This document shows positions 8,794 to 18,144 of a stretch of 64,000 nucleotides of DNA, in pieces. The notes beneath the pieces are model-generated. The model was not told where the DNA came from. It saw only the letters and a list, made by a program, of their open reading frames with translations, and made no database searches. The position numbers and the translations under genes are program-made. Source of the stretch: JAALLB01 sp017643495 (GTDB lineage Bacteria; Pseudomonadota; Alphaproteobacteria; Rhizobiales; Rhizobiaceae); NCBI GenBank assembly GCA_965216105.1, contig OZ244147.1, forward strand, positions 868,001-932,000, read 5' to 3'. Within the stretch, counting starts at the first letter, position 1. Every line of letters begins with the position of its first letter.

Positions 8794-10179
8794 TCAAATG
8801 GCTGTCGCCCTGACAGGTTCAGCAGTAGTCGCGGTCTTGGGTTTCCACGGGGTTTTCTTCAACCATGCCACCAGATAGGCAATGGCAACCATGCCAGCCA
8901 TACCGGCCAGGTTAACGAGTGTCATCGGTATCCAGTTGAACCACCACGCAAGGAGCGTATCCTGACCGAAAATGTGGCTGCCAAGGTCGCTGTTGATCAC
9001 ATCCAGCACAAAGCCACAGAACCTGCCGATAACCAGCCCGCCCATGAATGTTGCCAGTGACTGCTGACCAACCTTGTGAACAACTTTCACAAGCCGGCGT
9101 CCAACACTTCCACGAAATTCCAGGTTGCGACCGTTTTCTCCGGCCAGAATCCAGAACAGGTAGGCCAGACAGAGAAAATGGATGTAACGGAAAATACCGA
9201 AATCGGATTTTTGCCGCAGGTGTTCCGTGGCGTCGCGGAACTCGGTAATTCCTGCCCAGGAAAAGTCGATTGTCGGGCCATAAACGGAAGGCTGGAAGGC
9301 CTCGTCATTGTGTATGCCCCAGAATGCGTAGGGAATGGTGATCACAACGTAGGCAATGGCAATAAGGATCAACGGCTTGAGAACCGGGGGTTTTGGCAAC
9401 CAGCCCTTCATCAAGGCAAATCCGGTAAAGAATACAAGTTGCCATGCAAAGGGGTTGAAGAACCATGTACGGTCTGACCAGGGTTCTGCCGGAAGATCAA
9501 TGCCGCCACTGAAACCCAGCGACTTCATCAACCAGTCCTGGGCAATGAGCCACAGCAATATGATGAATACAAACGGGGCATAATCATTGGCTTGGCGCAG
9601 TGCCATCACGACAGGAATCAATGCCAGAATGACAATGTACATGGGCAGAATGTCAAAAAGGTTCGGTACCCAGGTCAGAGTCATGATTCCGAGGAAATTC
9701 TGCATTGGCGAACTGCCGCCAACTTCCTGAAAAACATGTATGATGTTGAGCCTGCCAACATAATCCCAGGCGGGGCCGGTTTCCGGTGAACCGCAGAGCC
9801 TGCTTCCGTCATAAAAACACAGGACTCCTGTCCCCGAAGCCCACGTTTGCAGGATAACAAGGGCGAGAATCACAAAAAACACGCCGATATGTGCCCAGTA
9901 AACCTGCCACATCCGGTGCAGGATACGCATGGTTCCGACCAGCCAGCCGGTGGTCTCGAAGATCTTTCCAAAGGCTATAGCGGAAGCCATGCCGGAGCAG
10001 AAAACAAAGATTTCCGTGGCATCCGACCAGCCAAAACGGGCAGGAATGTAAAGGGTAAAGAAATTTCCCGGCATGTGGGCCATGAATATGATGAACATGC
10101 CGATCCCGCGAAAAAAATCGAGCCGCGGGTCACGTTTGCGTGGAGCAACGGAAGGTGTCGTTGGGGTGGTCTGGTTCAA
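8794..10179 (-). CDS. OpgC-domain integral membrane protein
   Basis: 461-residue polytopic inner-membrane protein of the OpgC / acyltransferase-3-like superfamily. After a soluble N-terminus it has the hallmark RKRDPRLDFFRGIGMFIIFMAHMPG, with the Arg-Leu-Asp...Arg-Gly start and the conserved His in the first membrane segment, then about ten hydrophobic helices. OpgC adds succinyl groups to osmoregulated periplasmic glucans in other proteobacteria. No opgGH genes are nearby, so the acceptor here is unknown. It converges with the MDR operon across 13 bases and lies 60 bases after the TPR gene on the same strand. Confidence 0.85.
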   Translation of the reverse strand: MNQTTPTTPSVAPRKRDPRLDFFRGIGMFIIFMAHMPGNFFTLYIPARFGWSDATEIFVFCSGMASAIAFGKIFETTGWLVGTMRILHRMWQVYWAHIGVFFVILALVILQTWASGTGVLCFYDGSRLCGSPETGPAWDYVGRLNIIHVFQEVGGSSPMQNFLGIMTLTWVPNLFDILPMYIVILALIPVVMALRQANDYAPFVFIILLWLIAQDWLMKSLGFSGGIDLPAEPWSDRTWFFNPFAWQLVFFTGFALMKGWLPKPPVLKPLILIAIAYVVITIPYAFWGIHNDEAFQPSVYGPTIDFSWAGITEFRDATEHLRQKSDFGIFRYIHFLCLAYLFWILAGENGRNLEFRGSVGRRLVKVVHKVGQQSLATFMGGLVIGRFCGFVLDVINSDLGSHIFGQDTLLAWWFNWIPMTLVNLAGMAGMVAIAYLVAWLKKTPWKPKTATTAEPVRATAI

Positions 10180-10238
10180 ATTCGTATTCCATGACTGCCA
10201 GGCATCATGGTCCGGTCAGGTTCTGTGACAGGTGATTA

Positions 10239-11630
10239 TCAGGCAACGTGCCTGTCCGCAACAACATGATCAATGGTGTTTCCGGAAGTACTGTTCAGCC
10301 CTTCCAGCGCTGCCCACCGGCTCTGTGAATAGCCATCACGGTGTCCGCGATGCAAATCACGTTCACGCAACAATCCGCGAGCCTGGGATGTCAATCCGCC
10401 GCGAAGGGCGGATTCGATGGCCAGCCGTTCAAACACATCACGTTGGGCATGGCTTCCGCCAATGTTCTGGAGTTCCGGGCGGGCTTTGGAAAGACAGTTA
10501 TAGGCCAGTTCAAAATTGTGGTCGCGGAATGCTTCAAGGCCGGTTGCCGCGAGCAGGCCCGGCTGGTGGACTATTGCCTGCATCTCGTCATTGTGGCGTT
10601 TCTCGCCAATCGACTGCATGCTGGAAAGCAGGTTTGTGGCTGCTGTTTCGTCCGGCCCGTTGCAAAGCGCCATCATGTAATGGAGGTCTGCAAAGGCAAC
10701 GCAATGATCCTGTGTTCTGGCTGAAGCGAGATTGGCCAGTTCGTCCCAGCGATTTCCCACATGCACCCCGTCAAACTCAAGCCGCAGCAAGATTGAAGTT
10801 GCATTGGCTATGTCACGATAATCATCGGTCTTGTCCTGGCGGATTTGTGTATCATAAAGCGAGAGAACACGGTCATGATGACCAAGGTCCAAGTGCAGCA
10901 GGGCGTTGTGCCAGTGGACGTGGTAACGGAAATTGTTGCAATGCTGCCAGGCTTCGTCCTTGCCTTCTGTCCAGGCAAGGCCTTCTTCTGCACGGGCTGT
11001 CATGTCAAAAACATGTTGAACGGCATGGAAGCCCCATGCGTCATCCGGGCGTAGTTCGAGCGCCTTTCGACCATGCTCTTCCGCGAGCCTGTATTCGCCC
11101 GTTTCTTCCAGTGTAAATGCATAACAACCGTTGAAATAGCCTTCGGCAACATGTCCGTTTCGGTAGGTGCCGGTCAATTGTTCGAGCGCCTTGCGCATCC
11201 CCTTGCTGTCGCCCAGCATGAAACGAATGGCATGATCAAGCTTCATGGCCAATGCATCATGGGGAAAGCTTTCCAGCACCTTGCCCATGCATGCAATGGC
11301 GCGACGGGGACTTCCTTCAATCCATGCTCCAAGAGCATCAATGTAATGGCGTTCGCGCCGGGTTACCGCATTCTCATGGTCGATTTCGATTGCGGTTCGA
11401 TATGCATCACGGGCTACAGCATGAAGTTCACGCCTTCCCAGAAGCAGGGAGAACAGTCCTTTGCAGGCATGGCCAAGGGCAAACCGCTGATCGCTGGCCA
11501 AGGCTTTTCCCAATGTTTCACCTGTCCATGCGGCATGGGCGAGAAAGCCGTGAACCGTGCGGTTCCAGGCCGCCAGCGCCTCGGCATTGGCTACGCTGGT
11601 TTCACAGCCAAACATGTCCTGATGGGTCAT
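10239..11630 (-). CDS. TTC38-like tetratricopeptide repeat protein
   Basis: 463-residue cytosolic alpha-helical repeat protein. The pattern of helix pairs (LAHAAWTGETLGKALASD, AYRTAIEIDHENAVTRRERHYIDALGAWIEG, LEETGEYRLAEEHGRKALEL, DDAWGFHAVQHVFDM) matches the TTC38-type proteins found widely in bacteria and animals. There is no signal peptide or membrane segment. ATG 11630 follows GGGAG. It is upstream of, and co-directional with, the OpgC-like gene but nothing ties them functionally. A scaffold role is the family expectation; the activity is unknown. Confidence 0.82.
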   Translation of the reverse strand: MTHQDMFGCETSVANAEALAAWNRTVHGFLAHAAWTGETLGKALASDQRFALGHACKGLFSLLLGRRELHAVARDAYRTAIEIDHENAVTRRERHYIDALGAWIEGSPRRAIACMGKVLESFPHDALAMKLDHAIRFMLGDSKGMRKALEQLTGTYRNGHVAEGYFNGCYAFTLEETGEYRLAEEHGRKALELRPDDAWGFHAVQHVFDMTARAEEGLAWTEGKDEAWQHCNNFRYHVHWHNALLHLDLGHHDRVLSLYDTQIRQDKTDDYRDIANATSILLRLEFDGVHVGNRWDELANLASARTQDHCVAFADLHYMMALCNGPDETAATNLLSSMQSIGEKRHNDEMQAIVHQPGLLAATGLEAFRDHNFELAYNCLSKARPELQNIGGSHAQRDVFERLAIESALRGGLTSQARGLLRERDLHRGHRDGYSQSRWAALEGLNSTSGNTIDHVVADRHVA

Positions 11631-11883
11631 TCAGTGTCTCCCTCAGCGCTGCCGGCGCCCGTAACCGGTACTGCGCATTCTTGCGATATGTTCAATTTGA
11701 TTGAATACCAACTTCCATTCTTGTTTAGAAGTAACGCCTGTGCGCCGACTTTCAATTGTGCGTGAATGACAAATTGTTTCATTTCACACTGTGTTGAACA
11801 GACGGTGTCGCGGCTACCTTCCTGCGATGGAAACATGGTATGGATTATGCGATTTTCCCTGAACGGATTATGAATGGAAGTGC

Positions 11884-13083
11884 ATGACTGTCTCGGTCGC
11901 ACAGGGTGAAAAACAAAAGATACCGGTTACTCCAGTTCTGGTGTCAGTTCTGCTTTTTGTTGCTGTTTTGATTGCTGCCTTGAGTATTGCGGGCAGCAAA
12001 CAGGCAATGGCGGTCTTGTTGGGTGGCTTGGCGGGGTTTGCGCTCTATCATGCATCTTTCGGCTTCACTTCCGGATGGCGCCGGATTGTCACCGAGGGGC
12101 GGGGAGCGGGATTGAGATACCAGTTCCTGCTCATCCTGCTGGTCAGCGCTGTTTCATTTCCGCTCATTGCCTATGGCCAATATGTCGAACTCCCTGCTGC
12201 GCTGTTCGGGGAGGGGGCCACGTTGCGGACCGGAGGGTTTGTCGCGCCGGTTGGTGTCGGCATGCTGGCGGGGGCTTTCATGTTCGGCTACGGCATGCAG
12301 TTTGGCGGCGGGTGTGGTTCCGGTACGCTGTATGTTGCTGGAGGCGGGAGCACAAGAATGTGCATCACTCTGGCGTTTTTCATTTTCGGGTCACTGCTGG
12401 GTTCAATGCATTTGCATTGGTGGAATGCATTACCGCGGTTTCGCGCATGGTCGATGATTACAAGTCTGGGTCCCCTTCAGGCATATCTTGTCCTGACAGC
12501 CGTCTTGCTTGCCATCGGGTGGTACACGATACGGCGGGAAAGACAGCTGCATGGCGAAGTTGAACAATCACAACCGACCGGTTCACTCCTGCGTGGTCCC
12601 TGGTCCCCACTCACCGGCGCTGTTGTCATTGCGATTGTATCAATACTGACGCTGCTTGTCCTGGGGCGGCCATGGGGCATCACTTCCGCCTTCGCACTTT
12701 GGGGAGCGAAGATGGCCGATCTTGCAGGGTTTGACATCTATTCCTACCCCTATTGGTCCGGCGGGCGCAGGTGGTCGGTTGAAAACAGTGTCTTCTACAA
12801 CGCGACCTCGGTCATGAATTTCGGTATCATGGCCGGAGCCATGGCTGCAGCAGCGTTGGCGGCGCGATGGCGTCCGGTCTTTTCCCTCCGGCGGGTCGAG
12901 ATTGTCACGGCAATCCTGGGCGGGTTGTTGATGGGATATGGCGCAAGACTTGCCTATGGTTGCAATATTGGCGCCTATCTTGGAGGCCTGATTTCCGGCA
13001 GTGCGCATGGCTGGGCATGGGCTGTGTCGGCGTTCGCCGGAAGCAGCCTGGCAGTGATTACGAAGAAACGCCTGGGCATATGA
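11884..13083 (+). CDS. YeeE/YedE (TsuA-like) sulfur-compound transporter
   Basis: 399-residue polytopic membrane protein made of two tandem YeeE/YedE modules. The two signature segments are MQFGGGCGSGTLYVAGGG in the first half and GARLAYGCNIGAYLGG in the second; each places a Cys in the central pore, as in the thiosulfate channel TsuA. About ten to twelve hydrophobic helices are visible. ATG 11884 has GGAAG upstream. No TusA/YeeD partner is adjacent. Thiosulfate or another reduced sulfur species is the likely substrate by family knowledge. Confidence 0.88.
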   Translation: MTVSVAQGEKQKIPVTPVLVSVLLFVAVLIAALSIAGSKQAMAVLLGGLAGFALYHASFGFTSGWRRIVTEGRGAGLRYQFLLILLVSAVSFPLIAYGQYVELPAALFGEGATLRTGGFVAPVGVGMLAGAFMFGYGMQFGGGCGSGTLYVAGGGSTRMCITLAFFIFGSLLGSMHLHWWNALPRFRAWSMITSLGPLQAYLVLTAVLLAIGWYTIRRERQLHGEVEQSQPTGSLLRGPWSPLTGAVVIAIVSILTLLVLGRPWGITSAFALWGAKMADLAGFDIYSYPYWSGGRRWSVENSVFYNATSVMNFGIMAGAMAAAALAARWRPVFSLRRVEIVTAILGGLLMGYGARLAYGCNIGAYLGGLISGSAHGWAWAVSAFAGSSLAVITKKRLGI

Positions 13084-13136
13084 GACCCGGACGACCTGTT
13101 GGGCAGATCGCTCGTAAACCCTGCGGGTATGACCGT

Positions 13137-14759
13137 TCAGAACTGCCCTTCGTAAGCACGCCGTCCAATCCGGCAAGCGAGCAGTGTGAAGCTTTCCCGG
13201 TTCAATGCGGCAGTGGCTTCCTCTTTCAATGTTTTGACATTGTCGACCCAGACACCATGCCCACCCAATGCATTGGCGACAGTCGGGAAGTCGGAGCCGG
13301 TAAAGTCGACACCGACATTCGGTCTCTGGGATGCGCGCTGTTTCATCTCGATGAGCGTCAGGCTTTCATCCACAAGAACGCAAATGATAATCGGGATCTT
13401 GTGTTCGCGCAGGGTTGCCAGTTCACCCAGTCCCATTTCAAGCCCGGCATCGCCGACGAAGGCAATCACCGGGGTTTGTGGACTTGCATGTTTGTATCCC
13501 GCAGCTATCGGAACTGCACAGGCCATCGTACACAAAGCCGTTGATTGCAACAGTGTCCGTGGTGAAGGGCATTTCCACATCTGGCTCAACAGGATGCGAT
13601 GCGCTCCGCTGTCCACCGTTGCCACGGTTTCTGCCGGCAATGCCTCGCGAAGGGTTGCATATACCCGGTCCGGCCCGAATTCAGACACAGGAGTGAAGGC
13701 TTCGGCAAGTTGCTTGCGTATTTCCAGCATGTCAGGATTGACTGATTTCCTGGTGGTGGTGACTTGTTGGTCCAGTGCGTCCAGCGCAGGGATCAGTGAC
13801 GACCGAATGGTGTGGCTGACATGGTGCATGCCGTGGGTGCGCGCGATAGGGGTAATCTCGATTACTGTCTTGTTTTCGTCCCACGGATTGCGCCAGCCGG
13901 CCCTCATTTCGATAGGGTCATAGCCGAGTAGCAGGATGCAGTCGGCATTTTCCAGGGCGGGCATGAGAATACGGTCGGCTTTTGGTGAAAGTCCGGCACC
14001 GCAAATTACTAGTTCATCATTTTCGTCAATCAGCCCCTTGCCCTTGTATGGCGTGATCAGGGGGATGTGATGTTTTCGGCAAAATGCATCAATGGCGGGG
14101 CCGGCATCTTCGTTAACCGCATCCACCCCGGCAATGGCAACGGGGTTTTTCGCAGCTTGCAGGCTTTTTGCTGCGGCCTTGAAATTGTCATCGACAACGG
14201 GTGCAATAAGGGGAAGGGGAGACATCGACGGGCTGGCGGTTTCGGTTGACGGAGCCTCTGCAACGGAAACAGGAATATCCAGGAAAACAGGACCTGCCTG
14301 TGGTTCCTGTGCGATGGTTATCGCTTTCTGGGTAATCAGGCCGCATGTTGAGGTTGTTCCCGTAAAACAGGCTTTGGTAACAGGGCGAAGCAACTGGGTA
14401 TGGTCGAAAACCTGGTGGGTGTAGCTTTCTGCTTCGGCCGTGTCGACACAGCCCGAGATAAACAACATCGGTACCCGGTCCTGCATGGCATTTGCCACAA
14501 CGTTAACGGCATTTGCTACGCCGGGACCAATCGTGGCAATCAAGACAGGAGGAAACCCGTCAGCATGCCATGCTCCCTCTGCCATGAAGCCAGCCGAGTT
14601 CTCATGCTTGACCAGAACAAACTCTATTCCCACACGATCCAGGGCATCAATGATCGCAAGTACTTCTCCACCCGGTATGCCGAAAGCCCGCTTGCATCCG
14701 TTTTTTGCCAGTGTACGTGCAAGCATGTCTGCGGCGGTGGGCGTGGAGGAATCAGTCAT
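13137..14759 (-). CDS. Thiamine-diphosphate-binding enzyme, acetolactate-synthase-like
   Basis: 540-residue complete TPP enzyme with three domains: the pyrimidine-binding domain (AFGIPGGEVLAIIDAL and catalytic Glu in VLVKHENSAGFMAEG), the central domain, and the diphosphate-binding domain (FVGDAGLEMGLGELATLRE then VLVDESLTLIEMKQ). The usual GDG...N motif is altered to GDA...D, a variant seen in some decarboxylases of the superfamily. ATG 14759 is preferred over an in-frame ATG four codons upstream because GGGAG lies at a suitable distance. It is monocistronic and divergent from the radical SAM cluster. 2-Keto acid decarboxylase or lyase activity is likely; the substrate is unknown. Confidence 0.85.
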   Translation of the reverse strand: MTDSSTPTAADMLARTLAKNGCKRAFGIPGGEVLAIIDALDRVGIEFVLVKHENSAGFMAEGAWHADGFPPVLIATIGPGVANAVNVVANAMQDRVPMLFISGCVDTAEAESYTHQVFDHTQLLRPVTKACFTGTTSTCGLITQKAITIAQEPQAGPVFLDIPVSVAEAPSTETASPSMSPLPLIAPVVDDNFKAAAKSLQAAKNPVAIAGVDAVNEDAGPAIDAFCRKHHIPLITPYKGKGLIDENDELVICGAGLSPKADRILMPALENADCILLLGYDPIEMRAGWRNPWDENKTVIEITPIARTHGMHHVSHTIRSSLIPALDALDQQVTTTRKSVNPDMLEIRKQLAEAFTPVSEFGPDRVYATLREALPAETVATVDSGAHRILLSQMWKCPSPRTLLQSTALCTMACAVPIAAGYKHASPQTPVIAFVGDAGLEMGLGELATLREHKIPIIICVLVDESLTLIEMKQRASQRPNVGVDFTGSDFPTVANALGGHGVWVDNVKTLKEEATAALNRESFTLLACRIGRRAYEGQF

Positions 14760-14971
14760 TGGAACTCCCAAAGGAAAATTGCGGGGAAGGTGATGTCAGG
14801 CCTGACATCCGGTATCATGTGATCCGTGCCATATACATCCGGTTTCATAAAGAATGATCAAGTTATTTTTATTGCCGATCTGGAGGCATTTGGCTGTCAG
14901 CCTTGAAAAACCTGCAGTTTACCGGATATGCAAACCAGGAAAGAATTTCACGCAAACAAAGCGAACCGTTC

Positions 14972-15925
14972 ATGAACCTGATCCTTGACATGCCTGACGC
15001 CGTGAAAACCGCGAAGTTTTCAGACCCTGATGTAACGGCAAAGGGAGAACAGCGCGCCCGGGTTGGCCTGAAAAAGCTGGAAACCCTGTGGTTCAATACC
15101 GGGACCCTTTGCAACCTGGCCTGTACAAACTGTTATATTGAATCCACGCCCCGCAATGACCGGCTGGTCTATCTGACACTTGAAGAAGTGCAGGTTTATC
15201 TGGATGAAATCCGGGACCGAAACCTCGCCACCCGTGAGATCGGCATTACTGGTGGCGAACCGTTCATGAACCCGGACATTATCGGTATCATGGAGGCATC
15301 TCTGGAACGCGGGTTTGAGCTTCTCGTCCTGACCAATGCCATGCGCCCGATGATGAAGTGCCAGGAAGAACTCCTCAGGCTCAAGCAAACCTACGGCAAA
15401 CAGATGACCCTTCGCATTTCGGTTGATCATTTCAAACCGGAACTGCACGAGGAAGAGCGGGGCCCCAATAGCTGGAAGCCGATGATGCTGGGCCTGAAAT
15501 GGCTTTCAGAAAACGGCTTCACCATTGATGTGGCAGGCCGAACCAGATGGGGAGAGGAAGAGGCCGAGCTGCGTCAGGGCTTTGCCGGTTTTTTTGAAGA
15601 ACACGGAATTGCGATTGATGCATCGAACCCGAAACAGCTGATGCTGTTTCCCGAGATGGAAGCAGGTGCCGATGTGCCTGAAATCACGACTGCCTGCTGG
15701 GGCATTCTGGGGGTCAAGGCATCGGACATGATGTGCGCATCATCGCGGATGGTAGTGAAGCACAAGGGCGATGAAAAACCTTCCGTGCAAGCCTGTACAT
15801 TGTTAGCCTATGACCGGCAGTTCAATCTTGGCAACACCTTGCGTGAGGCTTCATGTTCTGTTCCACTCAATCATGAGTTTTGCGCCAAGTTCTGCGTCCT
15901 TGGAGGCGGTTCCTGCAGCGCCTGA
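14972..15925 (+). CDS. Radical SAM enzyme of unknown product
   Basis: 317-residue radical S-adenosylmethionine protein. CNLACTNC (CxxxCxxC, residues about 48-55) binds the catalytic 4Fe-4S cluster, GITGGEP is the SAM-contacting GGE motif, and LRISVDH is the conserved beta-strand. The C-terminus is rich in Cys (CSVPLNHEFCAKFCVLGGGSC), suggesting a second cluster or zinc site. I chose ATG 14972 because the family-like sequence starts there; in-frame TTG 14903 or CTG 14894 (seven bases after GGAGG) would add 23-26 residues. It is the first gene of a run with MTA phosphorylase and two transferase-like genes. The reaction is unknown. Confidence 0.85.
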   Translation: MNLILDMPDAVKTAKFSDPDVTAKGEQRARVGLKKLETLWFNTGTLCNLACTNCYIESTPRNDRLVYLTLEEVQVYLDEIRDRNLATREIGITGGEPFMNPDIIGIMEASLERGFELLVLTNAMRPMMKCQEELLRLKQTYGKQMTLRISVDHFKPELHEEERGPNSWKPMMLGLKWLSENGFTIDVAGRTRWGEEEAELRQGFAGFFEEHGIAIDASNPKQLMLFPEMEAGADVPEITTACWGILGVKASDMMCASSRMVVKHKGDEKPSVQACTLLAYDRQFNLGNTLREASCSVPLNHEFCAKFCVLGGGSCSA

Positions 15926-15949
15926 CAAACAGCTATCGGGAAATTTTAC

Positions 15950-16795
15950 ATGTTGGCAATCATCGGCGGCACAGGCCTTTATGACATAGAGGGTCTAGAA
16001 ACCGTAACCGAGCAGGAAGTTGATACGCCGTTCGGAAAACCTTCGGCACCAATCAAGACACTGAAACTGGGTGACAGGGAATTCCTGTTCCTGCCACGGC
16101 ACGGCAAGGGGCATGCGTTCCTGCCCCATGAAATCAACTACCGGGCCAACATATTTGCGTTGAAAAAGGCGGGCGCGAAAATGCTTGTCGGGTTTTCTGC
16201 TGTGGGCAGCTTGCGCAAGGAAATTGCGCCCGGTGATTTTTCGGTCCCCTCGCAATATCTGGACCTCACCAAGGGCAAACGCGAGTACACATTTTTCGGA
16301 AACGGAGTTGCAGCCCATGTTTCAACTGCAATACCCACCTGTCCGCAGCTTTCCGCATGGATTGCTTCGGTAGCGGAAAAGAACGATATCGTGCTTCATT
16401 CGGATAAAACCTATGCCTGTGTGGAAGGCCCGCGGCTGGGAACGAAGGCGGAGAGTCATTTCATGCGTGGCGCGGGTTGCGATCTGGTCGGCATGACAAA
16501 TGTTCCGGAAGTGTTTCTTGCCCGTGAAGCGCAACTTTCATACGCAACCGTCTGCATCGCTACCGACTATGATTGCTGGCTTGATGACCCGGAACAGCAT
16601 GTTACCGTTCAGGCGGTAATTGAGCGGTTCGGCGCCAGCCTTGAAAGGGCAAAGTCATTGCTGATGGAAATGCTGAAAACCCCGTTGCCGGAAGTGGATG
16701 AAACCTATCGACAGTCGCTTGCCATGGCGGTTCTGACACCCGACAATGTTCTGAGCGATTCCCAGAAGGCAATGCTTGACGTACTCCGGGCATAG
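15950..16795 (+). CDS. mtnP: S-methyl-5'-thioadenosine phosphorylase / purine nucleoside phosphorylase
   Basis: 281-residue phosphorylase of the MTAP/PNP type that cleaves methylthioadenosine (or 5'-deoxyadenosine) with phosphate to adenine and the sugar 1-phosphate. The N-terminal GGTGLYDIEGLE, phosphate-site RHGKGHAFLPHEINYRAN, FSAVGSLR and the base/sugar site GPRLGTKAESHFMR...DLVGMTNVPE are all in place. It lies 24 bases after the radical SAM gene and four bases before the next gene. Radical SAM enzymes release 5'-deoxyadenosine or MTA, so local salvage is plausible. Confidence 0.92.
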   Translation: MLAIIGGTGLYDIEGLETVTEQEVDTPFGKPSAPIKTLKLGDREFLFLPRHGKGHAFLPHEINYRANIFALKKAGAKMLVGFSAVGSLRKEIAPGDFSVPSQYLDLTKGKREYTFFGNGVAAHVSTAIPTCPQLSAWIASVAEKNDIVLHSDKTYACVEGPRLGTKAESHFMRGAGCDLVGMTNVPEVFLAREAQLSYATVCIATDYDCWLDDPEQHVTVQAVIERFGASLERAKSLLMEMLKTPLPEVDETYRQSLAMAVLTPDNVLSDSQKAMLDVLRA

Positions 16796-16798
16796 GAC

Positions 16799-17470
16799 GT
16801 GATCTCGGTCATCATGCCACTTGGTCCGCATGACGGGATCCCCCGAAAGCTCATTGACGATCTTGGAAAATCTGCCGCGATTGGTGAAATCCTGATTGCG
16901 GTTCCCAGCGGTCGTAATCCGGAAGGCGGTGATGTCGACGGAGTGAGCGTGGTGCATGCCAGTCCGGGGCGGGCTTCCCAGATGAATGCGGCGGCGGGCA
17001 GGGCAAGCGGAAGTCACTTGTGGTTTCTCCATGCGGACAGTGTGCTTGGGCATAAAGCAATCGACAAACTACTTTTTTCACTGGAGAGAGACCCTGAAGC
17101 ATTCTGGTATCATGATCTGTCTTTCCAGAAGGACGGACCGGTGCTCATGCGGCTCAATGAATGGGGAGTACGGTTCCGTTCCGACACGTTGAAAATGCCG
17201 TTTGGCGATCAGGGGTTCTGTTTGTCGAGAAGTGTATTCCGTCAAATCGGCGGATATGACGAAACGACCTTGTATGGAGAAGACCATCTGCTGGTCTGGA
17301 AAGCGCGGCAGCAGAATGTTCCCGTCCTTCGAACAGGTGGGCGGATCCAAACCAGTGCGCGGAAATACCGGTCCGGCGGCTGGGCACGGATAACACTGCT
17401 GCATGTGTGGTTGACTACAAAACAGGCCTTGCCCGAATTCTTCAAATGGTTGCGGAGAAACAAGTCATGA
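16799..17470 (+). CDS. TIGR04283-like glycosyltransferase family 2 protein
   Basis: 223-residue GT-A fold protein. It starts at GTG 16799, four bases after the mtnP stop, with ISVIMPL as the first strand. The features VVHASPGRASQMNAAAGRASG, LWFLHADS (the DxD-like HADS) and MPFGDQGFCLSRSVFRQIGGY match the small glycosyltransferases described as TIGR04283. Its partner family TIGR04282/DUF2064 follows with overlapping stop and start codons, the usual arrangement. The sugar donor and acceptor are unknown. Confidence 0.87.
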   Translation: MISVIMPLGPHDGIPRKLIDDLGKSAAIGEILIAVPSGRNPEGGDVDGVSVVHASPGRASQMNAAAGRASGSHLWFLHADSVLGHKAIDKLLFSLERDPEAFWYHDLSFQKDGPVLMRLNEWGVRFRSDTLKMPFGDQGFCLSRSVFRQIGGYDETTLYGEDHLLVWKARQQNVPVLRTGGRIQTSARKYRSGGWARITLLHVWLTTKQALPEFFKWLRRNKS

Positions 17471-18144
17471 AATGTGCCGTAGCCATTTTTGCAAAAACAC
17501 CGGGACTGTCACCCGTAAAGACACGGCTGGCTGCTGACATCGGACAGGAACAGGCAGAAACCTTTTATGGATTGAGTGTGAAGGCTGTCGAGGCGGTTGC
17601 CAGGGCGGCGTCTGAACAGTCTCCACTGGTTCCCCATTGGGCTCTTGCGGAAGAAGCGGCCATTATCTATCCGCAGTGGCAGGGATTTCCCGCTTTTTGG
17701 ACCGGGGAAGGGGGACTGGGCACTCGGCTTGCCAATCTTTCCGACGCACTTTTCAGTGATCATGACGCGGTGATGTTTCTGGGTACAGACAGTCCCCAAC
17801 TTACGCCCTCCCGGTTGATGGAAGCTGTGGCAATGCTCAAGGCCCGGCCGGAAGACTGTATCTGTGGTCCGGCTGACGACGGCGGGTTTTATCTGTTTGC
17901 TTCATCCTCGCCACTGAAGCGAGAAACATGGGAAAGTGTAACATACAGTGCAAACACAACCCTTGAAGAACTGGTCATGGCCTCGGGCCGGAAGTTCTTC
18001 CGGTTGCCGGTCGAACAGGATGTGGATGTGGTTGCCGATCTGGTCCGGCTGCACTCTAGACTTGAGAATGCAGGCACAAAACTGTTGCCAGAACAACTGG
18101 TACTCAAGAACTGGCTTGATGCCTATTTTGATGTGGCGGTGTAA
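17467..18144 (+). CDS. TIGR04282 / DUF2064 nucleotidyltransferase-like protein
   Basis: 225-residue GT-A-type protein related to nucleotidyltransferases. The N-terminal AIFAKTPGLSPVKTRLA contains the Lys-Thr-Arg nucleotide-binding motif, VMFLGTDSPQL holds the metal-binding Asp, and GPADDGGFYLFA is the family signature. ATG 17467 overlaps the stop of the TIGR04283 gene. Members are proposed to make or use an activated sugar. Its last 22 bases overlap, tail to tail, the 3' end of the CHASE2 cyclase gene. Confidence 0.87.
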   Translation: MKCAVAIFAKTPGLSPVKTRLAADIGQEQAETFYGLSVKAVEAVARAASEQSPLVPHWALAEEAAIIYPQWQGFPAFWTGEGGLGTRLANLSDALFSDHDAVMFLGTDSPQLTPSRLMEAVAMLKARPEDCICGPADDGGFYLFASSSPLKRETWESVTYSANTTLEELVMASGRKFFRLPVEQDVDVVADLVRLHSRLENAGTKLLPEQLVLKNWLDAYFDVAV

